Below are positions 25,526-33,862 of a DNA stretch of 64,000 nucleotides, piece after piece (positions within the stretch are counted from its first letter, which is position 1; each line of letters opens with the position of its first letter). The notes beneath the pieces were generated by a model. The model was not told the DNA's origin. It was given only the letters and a program-made list of their open reading frames with translations, and searched no databases. A program made the position numbers and the translations under genes. The stretch comes from JARLGU01 sp036504535 (lineage in GTDB: Bacteria > Armatimonadota > Armatimonadia > Armatimonadales > Capsulimonadaceae), in NCBI GenBank assembly GCA_036504535.1, contig DASXUY010000051.1:1-64000 (forward strand). The letters run 5' to 3'.

Positions 25526-26461
25526 ATGCTAGAACTCCACAACTTGCGAAAAACTTACGGAACACTGGTCGCAGTCGAAGGAACGACGCTGAAACTTGAA
25601 CCGGGCGACATTTTCGGCTTCATCGGCCCAAACGGCGCGGGTAAGACGACCACGATCAAGATGCTGGCAACGCTAATACAGCCTACGGCGGGAGCGGCAT
25701 TCATTGACGGCATCGATGTCGCAAAGTATCCTCTCGAAGTGCGGCCGCTGCTTGGTTACATGCCCGACTTCTTCGGTCTGTACGACGACATCAAGGCGTG
25801 GGAATATCTGGAGTTTTTCGCGTCGGCGTACCGCATCCCGAAATCGGACCGTGCCTCGATCATCGACAGCGTGCTCGAGCTGACCGATCTCACGGAGAAG
25901 AAGGACGCGTATGTTCAGTCGCTTTCGCGCGGCATGCAGCAGCGGCTGTGTCTGGCTAAGTGCCTGGTCCATGACCCAAAGCTCCTGCTTCTCGATGAGC
26001 CAGCATCGGGCCTTGATCCACGCGCCAGGATCGATATCAAGGCCCTAATCGCCGAGCTTGGCCGCATGGGAAAGACGATCATCGTTAGCTCGCACATCTT
26101 GCCCGAGCTCGCGGACTTCTGCAACAAGATCGGCATCATGGAGCGGGGCAAAATGCTGGTCTCCGGGCACGTCGATGCTATCGTCCGCCAGCTTCAACCG
26201 GGGCGGCGAATCGCAATCCGCACTCTCGGGCCCACCAATGGGCTTCGTAAGTCACTTGAAGCGTTTGAAGCGGTACAGACCATCGTTCCCGATGAGCAGG
26301 ACGAATGCGCGCTCACACTGGACTTCCACGGCGACATCGCTGGCGAAGCTGCTCTCCTTAAGTCGCTCGTTGACGGCGGCCACGATATCTGCTCGTTCCA
26401 TGAGACGGGCCTTGACCTTGAGGACGTGTTCATGCAGATCACAACGGGCAAGGTTCAATAG
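25526..26461 (+). CDS. ABC transporter ATP-binding protein
   Basis: This 311-aa ATPase of the ABC-2 export type has Walker A GPNGAGKT (34-41), the signature LSRGMQQRL (133-141), Walker B LLLLDEP (153-159) followed by ASGLDPRARI, and the switch His in SSHILPEL. The last 90 residues form a regulatory domain typical of NosF/CcmA/Drr-type subunits. The start is preceded by GGAAAG. It powers the two flanking permeases. Confidence 0.95.
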   Translation: MLELHNLRKTYGTLVAVEGTTLKLEPGDIFGFIGPNGAGKTTTIKMLATLIQPTAGAAFIDGIDVAKYPLEVRPLLGYMPDFFGLYDDIKAWEYLEFFASAYRIPKSDRASIIDSVLELTDLTEKKDAYVQSLSRGMQQRLCLAKCLVHDPKLLLLDEPASGLDPRARIDIKALIAELGRMGKTIIVSSHILPELADFCNKIGIMERGKMLVSGHVDAIVRQLQPGRRIAIRTLGPTNGLRKSLEAFEAVQTIVPDEQDECALTLDFHGDIAGEAALLKSLVDGGHDICSFHETGLDLEDVFMQITTGKVQ

Positions 26462-26478
26462 GCAGAGGAGACACGACC

Positions 26479-28161
26479 TTGGCGATCTCAATCAAAAAAA
26501 TGGAAGGCCTTTGGTCAAACCCGGTCATCGCCCGCGACATGCGTGTCCGCCTGCGGGGCGGCCGAGCGTTTGTTAACCAGGGCATCTACCTTGTCTTACT
26601 CAGCCTCATTGCAATGATGGGCTACGCCATGTCGACTCGCGATGGGCAGATGGGCATGATGGACCCGGTAGCAGCGCAACAGAGCCTTCGCCAGTTTTAC
26701 TACTTCATCTTTACGACTCTCGGCGGTCTCGTGTCCGTGATAGCTCCCGCTTTGACCGCAGTCGCCATCGTCTCCGAGCGGCAGCGGTTGACGCTTGATC
26801 TGCTCGTAACAACACCGATGACCGCGATGCGAATGCTCACCGGCAAGCTGCTCTCGTCGCTCGCGTTCCTGATGCTCTTGCTGATTATGTCGTTGCCGTT
26901 GTCGTCGCTGTGCGTCATTCTCGGTGGCGCGACAATTTCCGACGTGGCCCAAGCGTACAGCTTTCTCATCACCGACGGGCTGGTATTTGCGGCCATTGGT
27001 CTCGCCTTTTCTTGCACTGCGAAGAACAACAGCCAGGCGATCCTGTTCACATATGGAGCTGTGGCTCTGCTTGTGATCGTGACCGGAATGACAGGTTCGC
27101 TTGTAGTTTCGTACGGGTTCTCGGGCCGCCCTGCGTCCGGTCTGCCCCTATGCAGCGTCCTCAGCGTTCTCTGCCCGTTTTTGGTCAGCATCATTCCAAG
27201 TACGAGCGTCAGCGTGTTTGGGCTTAATGTGCCGCTGTGGATCGCGTCCGGGATCCTGAATGTCCTGCTCATCCGCGTCATTCTCACGGGAGCGGCGCTG
27301 AAAATAGGAATGTATGGCCCCACGCTTATACGGTCACTTCGAATACAGGTGCTGCTCCTCACGGCTCTCGGCGGCTACATCGTTTCCACACTATTCACCG
27401 CGCGCCCCTTTATGGGAGGTGGCTTCGATTCTCGATGGATGTTCTATATTTGGTTTGGAATGGTCTGCTTTCTGTCACTCTTTATGCCAGCGCTTTTTGG
27501 CCCTCATGCTCCCGAAGACGATCCGCCAGGCGCGACGTTCAAGGAGTGGTACGCGCCGCGACGTGCCCTCAGTGCTGACTACGCCGGGGCGCTACCCTAC
27601 TTTCACATGTGGCTGACCTGTCTTATGGGAGGCACATTGATTGGCGCTGCGATAGTCAGTGCTGGATCGACTGGCACTCTGGCGACGAGTGTTTCTGGGC
27701 TCTACATGGGGTCCGCAGCTATACCCAGTTCCGGTCGCGGCTTTGACCAGTTGTGTAATATCGCCCCAGCGGCCTGGTTTTACCTCTCGGCCCTTGGGTT
27801 TCTCGCGTGGTCTATCGCGCGTCGTGCGGCGTGGATATCCACGGGCTCCGCCCCAGCGCGGGCAATGACCTTCCTCGTATTCGCGTTCATACTGCTTGCT
27901 CCGGGGCTCGTACTGCTGACTACTAATTCGGTGAACGACAATCCGGCCAACGAGTCGAGCCTGCTAGTTCAGCTATGGCTCCTCGCACCGCTCAGCATCG
28001 GCAACGGCAGTGCATTTCGGTATGGGGGCGATTCCGCTCTCTTGATGCGTTCAGGCGCGTTAGCGTACTTCCTCGGCACGATCATCTATCCGTTCTGGCT
28101 CGCGATCACGCCGGGAGCAGGTTCCCGAAAGGCCGCGCGCACTGCAAAGGAAACTGGATGA
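26479..28161 (+). CDS. Large ABC-2 type permease subunit
   Basis: This 560-aa membrane protein has about twelve hydrophobic segments. SERQRLTLDLLVTTPMTAMR is the ABC-2 cytosolic motif, equivalent to EREKSTWDALVLTRLTP in the smaller permease. The start is TTG 26479 after AGAGGAGA, 17 nt downstream of the ATPase stop. The double length suggests a fused or extended permease. The pair of unequal permeases with one ATPase points to heteromeric export. Confidence 0.85.
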   Translation: MAISIKKMEGLWSNPVIARDMRVRLRGGRAFVNQGIYLVLLSLIAMMGYAMSTRDGQMGMMDPVAAQQSLRQFYYFIFTTLGGLVSVIAPALTAVAIVSERQRLTLDLLVTTPMTAMRMLTGKLLSSLAFLMLLLIMSLPLSSLCVILGGATISDVAQAYSFLITDGLVFAAIGLAFSCTAKNNSQAILFTYGAVALLVIVTGMTGSLVVSYGFSGRPASGLPLCSVLSVLCPFLVSIIPSTSVSVFGLNVPLWIASGILNVLLIRVILTGAALKIGMYGPTLIRSLRIQVLLLTALGGYIVSTLFTARPFMGGGFDSRWMFYIWFGMVCFLSLFMPALFGPHAPEDDPPGATFKEWYAPRRALSADYAGALPYFHMWLTCLMGGTLIGAAIVSAGSTGTLATSVSGLYMGSAAIPSSGRGFDQLCNIAPAAWFYLSALGFLAWSIARRAAWISTGSAPARAMTFLVFAFILLAPGLVLLTTNSVNDNPANESSLLVQLWLLAPLSIGNGSAFRYGGDSALLMRSGALAYFLGTIIYPFWLAITPGAGSRKAARTAKETG

Positions 28162-29807
28162 GCATAGCTGTCGAGCGTTCCCCAGGCATCGACCTCAGCG
28201 CGTTTCGGCGGCGCATACGCCTGCTGCGCGCCTGGCGACTGGGCTCGCTCGGAGGGGCCGCAGGCGCACTCATCGGTGTCGCCGCGCTCATTGCAGATAA
28301 GGCTGGTGTGTGGGATGCGACGCCGCTTCAGTTGGCTTCAGTCATTGGGTGTGGTCTCATCATTGGCATAGTCCGCGCAGCTACCGAGCGGTACAGCGAT
28401 GCGCAGGTAGCACGCAGCATCGACCGCCGCGGGATGTTCGACGACAGGCTGAGCACGGTCTTCGACGCGACAACCGAGGGCGGCGACGACTTTGTCGATG
28501 CGGTTCGCGAGGACGCCGGATACCGGATGTCCGCGCTTTCGCCCAAATTGCTGTATCCGGTGCGCTTTCAGAAAGAGCATGCGCTCTTCTGCGGTCTGGG
28601 TGCGCTTTGCGTCTTGCTCTACCTGCTCTTTGACACGCTTCTGTTGTTACCACCGGCCGCACGCCGCGAAGCCGAGATTCTGAAACGCGAGGCGGCTCAA
28701 GTGCGCGAGATCGCCCGGCCTGTCCTCGCGCAGTCGAAGCGAGCCGACGCAACAGCAGAAGACAAAGCGTTGGCCCGCGATCTGCACCGGTTCTCGCGCG
28801 ACCTGGAAAAGGGCCGCATGTCCAAGCAGGAGGCGATGATACGCGCCAATCAGCTCGCCGAACAGGCGCAGAAGCTTCAATCGGCCAAGTCGGCCGCGCT
28901 TGGGCGCTCGCTCGACAAAGCGCAGACGGCGGGAGCGCGGCTGGAGCAGATGGCGTCCCAAGCCAAGCTGGAAAAGAGCGACGCAGCGAAATTGGCGTCG
29001 CAGGCAAGCGATCTTGAGCGACAGATCGCGGCAGCCGAAAAGCAGCTTGCCGATGCGCGTGCGGGACGATCCCACACATCCGCTGCCGAGCAAAAGGCGA
29101 TGCAAAAGCGGCTTGACGATATGGGCAAAGCGCTGCACCGGATTCGCCTGAGTCAACAGGCGCAGGAGATGCTCAGCAAGCTGGCGTCGACGCCCGAGTA
29201 CCAGCAAGCCCAGGAGCTGTTGCGCAAGCTTCAGGAGCAGGCCGAAGCCGAGGACGACGGCGAGCAAACACCGCTCACACCCGACCAAATGCGGCAGATG
29301 GCCGACCGCCTCGAAGAACTCGCCAAGCAGCTGAATACGGACGAAAAGCTAAAGGAGTATGCCAAAGCCCTCCTCGAAGCCGCCAAGAATGCCCGCCTTG
29401 GTCAGCCCGGCAAAGCCGCAGGAGCGCTCCTTGGCGCATTCGGGTTGGGTTCTTGCCAGGGCAACGGTCAATCGGCAGGCGGCCTCAGTCTCGGTGGATC
29501 GAAGGGAGCTGGCGCACCCTCGAAGGACACGTGGGTTGGCGACCACGGGACGCTTAACCACAGCGACAAGAGCTCGCTACTGAATGTCAAGTTCCAGGAT
29601 CGCGTCATAACCAGCCAGAAGGGCAAGACGGGGCCGGAGACGTACACCGAAACAATGGGGCCAGCGCAGATGGGCAAGAAATCCGGTGTTCCGTATCAAG
29701 AAATGTTGCCAAAGTACGAGAAGAGCGCCGAATCAGCATTGGCAAAGAGCAAGATCCCGGCGCGAATGCGAACCCAAGTCCGAGACTATTTCGCGTCCCT
29801 GCACTAA
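28158..29807 (+). CDS. Membrane-anchored coiled-coil protein of the ABC/MoxR cluster
   Basis: This 549-aa protein starts at ATG 28158, overlapping the permease stop by 4 nt. It has N-terminal membrane helices (GGAAGALIGVAALIADKAG and SVIGCGLIIGIVRAA), a third helix at about 143-167 (CGLGALCVLLYLLFDTLLLL), then about 270 residues of Ala/Lys/Glu/Gln-rich coiled coil. A Gly-rich linker leads to a conserved-looking C terminus, ending YQEMLPKYEKSAESALAKSK, then IPARMRTQVRDYFASLH. Proteins of this layout occur beside MoxR/DUF58 genes in several phyla; no function is established. It may be a scaffold that joins the exporter to the MoxR part. Confidence 0.75.
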   Translation: MSIAVERSPGIDLSAFRRRIRLLRAWRLGSLGGAAGALIGVAALIADKAGVWDATPLQLASVIGCGLIIGIVRAATERYSDAQVARSIDRRGMFDDRLSTVFDATTEGGDDFVDAVREDAGYRMSALSPKLLYPVRFQKEHALFCGLGALCVLLYLLFDTLLLLPPAARREAEILKREAAQVREIARPVLAQSKRADATAEDKALARDLHRFSRDLEKGRMSKQEAMIRANQLAEQAQKLQSAKSAALGRSLDKAQTAGARLEQMASQAKLEKSDAAKLASQASDLERQIAAAEKQLADARAGRSHTSAAEQKAMQKRLDDMGKALHRIRLSQQAQEMLSKLASTPEYQQAQELLRKLQEQAEAEDDGEQTPLTPDQMRQMADRLEELAKQLNTDEKLKEYAKALLEAAKNARLGQPGKAAGALLGAFGLGSCQGNGQSAGGLSLGGSKGAGAPSKDTWVGDHGTLNHSDKSSLLNVKFQDRVITSQKGKTGPETYTETMGPAQMGKKSGVPYQEMLPKYEKSAESALAKSKIPARMRTQVRDYFASLH

Positions 29808-29848
29808 CCAGGCTGAGCCTGGACCCTTATCGCGCCGAAGACGGCGCG
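29808..29848 (+). terminator. Tandem hairpins between the exporter and MoxR halves
   Basis: The palindrome CCAGGCTGAGCCTGG (29808-29822) begins at the base after the stop codon, and a second stem CGCGCC/GGCGCG spans 29831-29848. Neither has a strong T-run. They could terminate, attenuate or process the transcript, splitting the nine genes into 22.6-29.8 kb and 30-36.7 kb units. A spacer of about 195 bp with no convincing ORF follows. Confidence 0.4.
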
Positions 29849-30043
29849 GGGTGTTGGCTGTACACAATGCACTCGTGGCGTGCTTGTCACTTTGTCTCCC
29901 CTTCTAACAGAGGCGGAGGCTCAAATGGACATTCTGATGTGCGCGGTGGAGAGGTTTTTTGCACTGACACGTGCCCAAAGGAAGTCAAGTTATTTTATCA
30001 CTTCATCAATCTCTTTCGGGTTGGCGGCAGAAGAGGAAAGCAT

Positions 30044-31051
30044 ATGGAAGCAGAAGAACGAGCAGCAATTTTTCGCGACGTCATGGAGCGGATCCGGCTT
30101 GAAATTGGCAAGGAGGTCGTCGGCCAGGACGACACAGTCCTTGGTGCACTCACCGGTCTCGCGGTGGGAGGGCATATCCTGCTCGAAGGCGCACCAGGCC
30201 TTGGCAAAACCTTATTAGTGCGCACTCTGGCAAAATCGATAGGCCTGTCGTTCTCGCGCATCCAGTTCACCCCCGACCTGATGCCCGCCGACGTCACCGG
30301 GACTAACATCCTATCGCAGCCCGACGAGGCCGGTCATCGCGATTTCGTGTTTCGCAAAGGGCCTATCTTCGCCAACATCATCCTGGCAGACGAGATCAAC
30401 AGGGCGACACCCAAAACCCAATCGGCGCTGCTGGAAGCGATGCAGGAGCACTGCGTGACCGCCGACGGCCGCACGTATACGCTCGAAGAACCGTTTCTTG
30501 TCATGGCCACGCAAAACCCCATTGAGAACGAAGGGACCTATGTCCTACCCGAAGCTCAACTTGATCGCTTTCTGCTCAAGCTGATCGTTCCGCCGCCCAC
30601 AATCAGCGAACTCGCCGCGATTGCCGACCGCACGACAGGGGCGAAGGGCGCCAGTGCCCAGCAAGTGGCGACGCGCGACGAGATACTCGCCATGCAGACT
30701 GTCGTCCGCGATGTCCCAATCGCCACAGCGGTCCGCGATTACGCGATCATGCTCGTTGCCGCATCGCACCCCGAATCCGAGCACGCCCCGGCGGAGGTGA
30801 CGCGCTATGTCCGGTATGGCGCGAGCCCACGGGCTGTGCAGGCGATCATCCTCTGCGCGAAGGTGTATGCGCTCCTGGCTGGCAGGTTCAACGTCGCCAA
30901 GAGCGATATCCGCAAGGCCGCGCTCCCCGCGCTCCGTCACCGCATCCTGCTGAACTACGAGGCTGAGGCCGACGGTGTTACGACGGCGACAATGGTCACC
31001 GCCCTGATTGCCCGCGCTGAGAGTATGGACAAGGAGCCAATCGCGGTTTAG
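30044..31051 (+). CDS. MoxR-family AAA+ ATPase (second copy)
   Basis: This 335-aa protein is of standard MoxR length. Walker A is GAPGLGKT (49-56), followed by LMPADVTG, then Walker B with IILADEINR (112-120) and the TQNP sensor. The start is ATG 30044 after AGAGGAAAG; an upstream frame to 29867 has no site. It heads the MoxR-DUF58-BatA-VWA half of the cluster. Identity to the MoxR at 3007 is moderate, so it is an ancient rather than recent duplicate. MoxR proteins act as chaperones for VWA and metal-cofactor complexes. Confidence 0.95.
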   Translation: MEAEERAAIFRDVMERIRLEIGKEVVGQDDTVLGALTGLAVGGHILLEGAPGLGKTLLVRTLAKSIGLSFSRIQFTPDLMPADVTGTNILSQPDEAGHRDFVFRKGPIFANIILADEINRATPKTQSALLEAMQEHCVTADGRTYTLEEPFLVMATQNPIENEGTYVLPEAQLDRFLLKLIVPPPTISELAAIADRTTGAKGASAQQVATRDEILAMQTVVRDVPIATAVRDYAIMLVAASHPESEHAPAEVTRYVRYGASPRAVQAIILCAKVYALLAGRFNVAKSDIRKAALPALRHRILLNYEAEADGVTTATMVTALIARAESMDKEPIAV

Positions 31052-31070
31052 CCGCGACGGGGATTGCACG

Positions 31071-31982
31071 TTGACCGAAACTGTCACACAACCAGCGACG
31101 TTGGGGCTTCTTTCCGCCGTCGAGCGACGCCAGATCGAGCGCCTGCGGTTCGCGCCGCGTCGTCGATTCGCTGGTCGCGTTCGCGGTGAGCGAATCAGTC
31201 GCCAGAAAGGTCACAGCATCGAGTTCTCCGACTTCCGAGACTACAGCGTCGGCGACGATCTCAGGCGGCTCGACTGGAGCATCCTCGCGCGTTTGGACAG
31301 GCCGACGATTCGCACGTTCCAGGACGAGGACGATCTTGCGGTTTACGTTCTCCTCGATTGCAGCGCTTCAATGGACTTCGGCACGCCGACGAAGCACGAC
31401 GTGGCCCGAAAAGCGGCTGCAGCGTTTGGGCTCATCGGCCTACTCGGCCAGGACGCGGTCTACCTGCTAGAACTAGGCCACGCTGGTCGACGCAAGGCGC
31501 GCGCGCTGCGCGGTCGAGGGAACGCCAGCGCCGTCGACAGGTGGGCGTCGAACTCGAAGGCTACCGGCTCGGTCGGGCTCGCCGATGCGCTCACGCAGTT
31601 CGCCTATTCGGGCAACTATCGCCCTGGCCTCGCCATCGTTATCAGCGACGGCCTGGACGCCGCCGCACGCCAGGCCATTCGCGCCGTAGGCGCTCGCGGC
31701 CACGAGGTACTGATTGTCCAGACACTCAGCGCCCTCGAACTCGATCCCGAGATGGAAGGCGATCTACGCCTGCTCGATAGCGAAAGCGGCGATGTGGTCG
31801 ACATTACCGCTCACTCCGAGGTGGTGCGCATTTATAAAGAGAACCTCAATGCGCACTGCGAAGACTTAGCAGACGCCGCCCTCAAGTCGGGTGGGCGCTA
31901 CATGCGTATCCTGTCACACGAATCCGTGGTCGATGTCTGTGTCCGCGAACTTCGACGCCTCGGCGCGCTTGAGCAATCGTGA
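31071..31982 (+). CDS. DUF58 protein with VWA-like fold
   Basis: This 303-aa protein has the DUF58 signature: GHSIEFSDFRDYSVGDDLRR, then LDWSILARLDRPTIRTFQDE, followed by a VWA-like core with DCSAS (D96, S98, S100), an intact MIDAS motif. DUF58 genes nearly always follow MoxR, and the products are presumed clients or adaptors. I took TTG 31071, 19 nt after the MoxR stop; the longer frame overlaps moxR. Confidence 0.9.
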   Translation: MTETVTQPATLGLLSAVERRQIERLRFAPRRRFAGRVRGERISRQKGHSIEFSDFRDYSVGDDLRRLDWSILARLDRPTIRTFQDEDDLAVYVLLDCSASMDFGTPTKHDVARKAAAAFGLIGLLGQDAVYLLELGHAGRRKARALRGRGNASAVDRWASNSKATGSVGLADALTQFAYSGNYRPGLAIVISDGLDAAARQAIRAVGARGHEVLIVQTLSALELDPEMEGDLRLLDSESGDVVDITAHSEVVRIYKENLNAHCEDLADAALKSGGRYMRILSHESVVDVCVRELRRLGALEQS

Positions 31983-32001
31983 CACACTCGCAAAACTGCC
32001 C

Positions 32002-33861
32002 ATGACATTCTTATCCGCTGCGTCATTCTTCTGGCTTATTCCGGTACTCGGGACGATCATCGTTCTGTACCTGATGAAGATGCGTCGGCTCGACATGCGA
32101 GTGCCAGCGACGTTCCTATGGCCGCAAATGACGTCGGACGTTCGCGCCAACGCGCCGTTTCAAAAGCTGCGGTTTTCAATACTGCTCCTCTTACAACTTC
32201 TCGCCGCCGCTCTACTCATCTTCGCGCTCACGGGCCCAATGCGCAAGGTCCATGGCCTCGCCGGGTCGGCAACGGTCATCGTCCTCGACAACTCGGCGTC
32301 GATGGCGGCGACCGATGTCTCGCCAAGTCGCTTCGGCGAAGCAGTGCGACGTGTCAGCAACCTGATCGGCGGCATGCGTCCCGGTGATCGGCTCGCGCTG
32401 ATCGATGCAGGCGCATCGATGCGGATCGTATTTCCGCTTACGTCGGATAAGGCTCAGATGCAGCGAGCGATCGCCGGGCTTTCTCCAAGTGACGCACCGA
32501 CCGATATCGGTGAGGGGCTTCGACTTGCGGCGGCACTGGTCGCGGGCCGAACGAAGGGCCGGATTCTCGTCCTCTCCGATGGATGCTTTGCACCGGTCAC
32601 CGACTTTGCTCCGGGCAAGGCCGAGCTCCAGTACGAGCAGATCGGCACGAGCTACAAGAACGCCGCCATAACCGCGTTTAACTCAAGCTTGACCCCTGCA
32701 GGCGTGCTGCAATGCTTCGCATCGATTCGCAACTTCGATTCGTCACCATTGCCAGTGACGGTAACGTTCAAGATCGACGGTCAGGTAGCGAATGCGCGCG
32801 TGATGACCATTCCGGCGGGCCAAGCGATGGCGGCCACTGTCGACGCGCCGCGTGGGGCGTCGAAAGCCGACGTCGAGATCTCGACGCCGGGAGACATCCT
32901 GGCTTCCGACAACCATGCGACGCTGTTTCTTAAGAGTGCTGGAACGGTACGTACCCTCCTGGTATCGAACGGCAACCTGTTTCTGGAGCGCGCGCTCAGC
33001 CTGAACCCGGCGATAAAGCTTGCCCTCGCCGCCTCCCTTCCCGAAGGCGAGCGATTTGGCACACCTGGCGCGAGCGGATACGACCTGGTGGTCTTTGACA
33101 ATATCCCGCCAACGCCTGTGAAGTCGAGCGCCATCTGGTCGTTCGGCTATCCCGGCTCGCAACTTGGCGTCGCCGATAACGGCATCGCCGCGCACCCGAG
33201 TGTTGTCGATTGGTCTCGCGACGATCCCGTGACGCAGTATGGCGACTTTCGCGGCATGCAGATCGACCGCGCTCATATAGTGCGGACACTTCCAGGCGCA
33301 GGGGCAAGAGCCGTCGTCACCGGTTCCGGCGGACCGCTGGTGGTGACGTCGCATGCTGCCGGGCGGCGAACCATCTATACGGCATTCAACATTCTCGACT
33401 CCGATTTCCCTCTTCGGGTCTCGTTCCCAGTCTTCATCACGAATGGTATCGACTGGCTAACCAGCAATGAGCAGCGTGAGAGCGGAGCGGGAAGCGGGAT
33501 AATGGCCGCGCCCGGCAGACCATTTACCGTTGCCGTCCCAGAAGGCAGCGCGACTCTTGTCCGCCCAGACGGCGGCCATGAACGCGTAGCGGCACCATCG
33601 GGCATCGCGACCATTCGCAACCTCGATAAGGTCGGAGTCTACCGACTGACCGGTTCAAATACGAAAGTTGCAATAGCCGTGAATATACTCGACGAGCAGT
33701 CGAGCGATATCCGTCCCCGACCGACACTGAACCTGTCGGGAGCCCGGGTAGCTGGGACGAAGTCGCAGAGCATCTCGCTGGCGGAGATTTGGCGCCCCAT
33801 ACTCCTGGGCGTCTTGGTTGTTATGAGCCTCGAATGGTGGGTGTTTGTGAGGCGAAGCTGA
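32002..33861 (+). CDS. BatA-like VWA membrane protein
   Basis: This 619-aa protein opens with the BatA-type aerotolerance N terminus: two membrane helices (FFWLIPVLGTIIVLYLMKM and ILLLLQLLAAALLIFALTGP) around a MRRLDMRVPATFLWP loop. A VWA domain follows with MIDAS DNSAS (96-100). A beta-rich periplasmic part and a final C-terminal helix (PILLGVLVVMSLEWWVFVRR) complete it. It starts at ATG 32002, 19 nt after the DUF58 gene. It probably presents its VWA domain to MoxR or to envelope partners. Confidence 0.88.
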   Translation: MTFLSAASFFWLIPVLGTIIVLYLMKMRRLDMRVPATFLWPQMTSDVRANAPFQKLRFSILLLLQLLAAALLIFALTGPMRKVHGLAGSATVIVLDNSASMAATDVSPSRFGEAVRRVSNLIGGMRPGDRLALIDAGASMRIVFPLTSDKAQMQRAIAGLSPSDAPTDIGEGLRLAAALVAGRTKGRILVLSDGCFAPVTDFAPGKAELQYEQIGTSYKNAAITAFNSSLTPAGVLQCFASIRNFDSSPLPVTVTFKIDGQVANARVMTIPAGQAMAATVDAPRGASKADVEISTPGDILASDNHATLFLKSAGTVRTLLVSNGNLFLERALSLNPAIKLALAASLPEGERFGTPGASGYDLVVFDNIPPTPVKSSAIWSFGYPGSQLGVADNGIAAHPSVVDWSRDDPVTQYGDFRGMQIDRAHIVRTLPGAGARAVVTGSGGPLVVTSHAAGRRTIYTAFNILDSDFPLRVSFPVFITNGIDWLTSNEQRESGAGSGIMAAPGRPFTVAVPEGSATLVRPDGGHERVAAPSGIATIRNLDKVGVYRLTGSNTKVAIAVNILDEQSSDIRPRPTLNLSGARVAGTKSQSISLAEIWRPILLGVLVVMSLEWWVFVRRS

Positions 33862-33862
33862 C

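Noticed and set aside
27975..28157. Upstream extension of the coiled-coil gene
   Set aside because: These 61 codons overlap the permease gene in another frame; the ATG at 28158 with ATGA overlap is far better.
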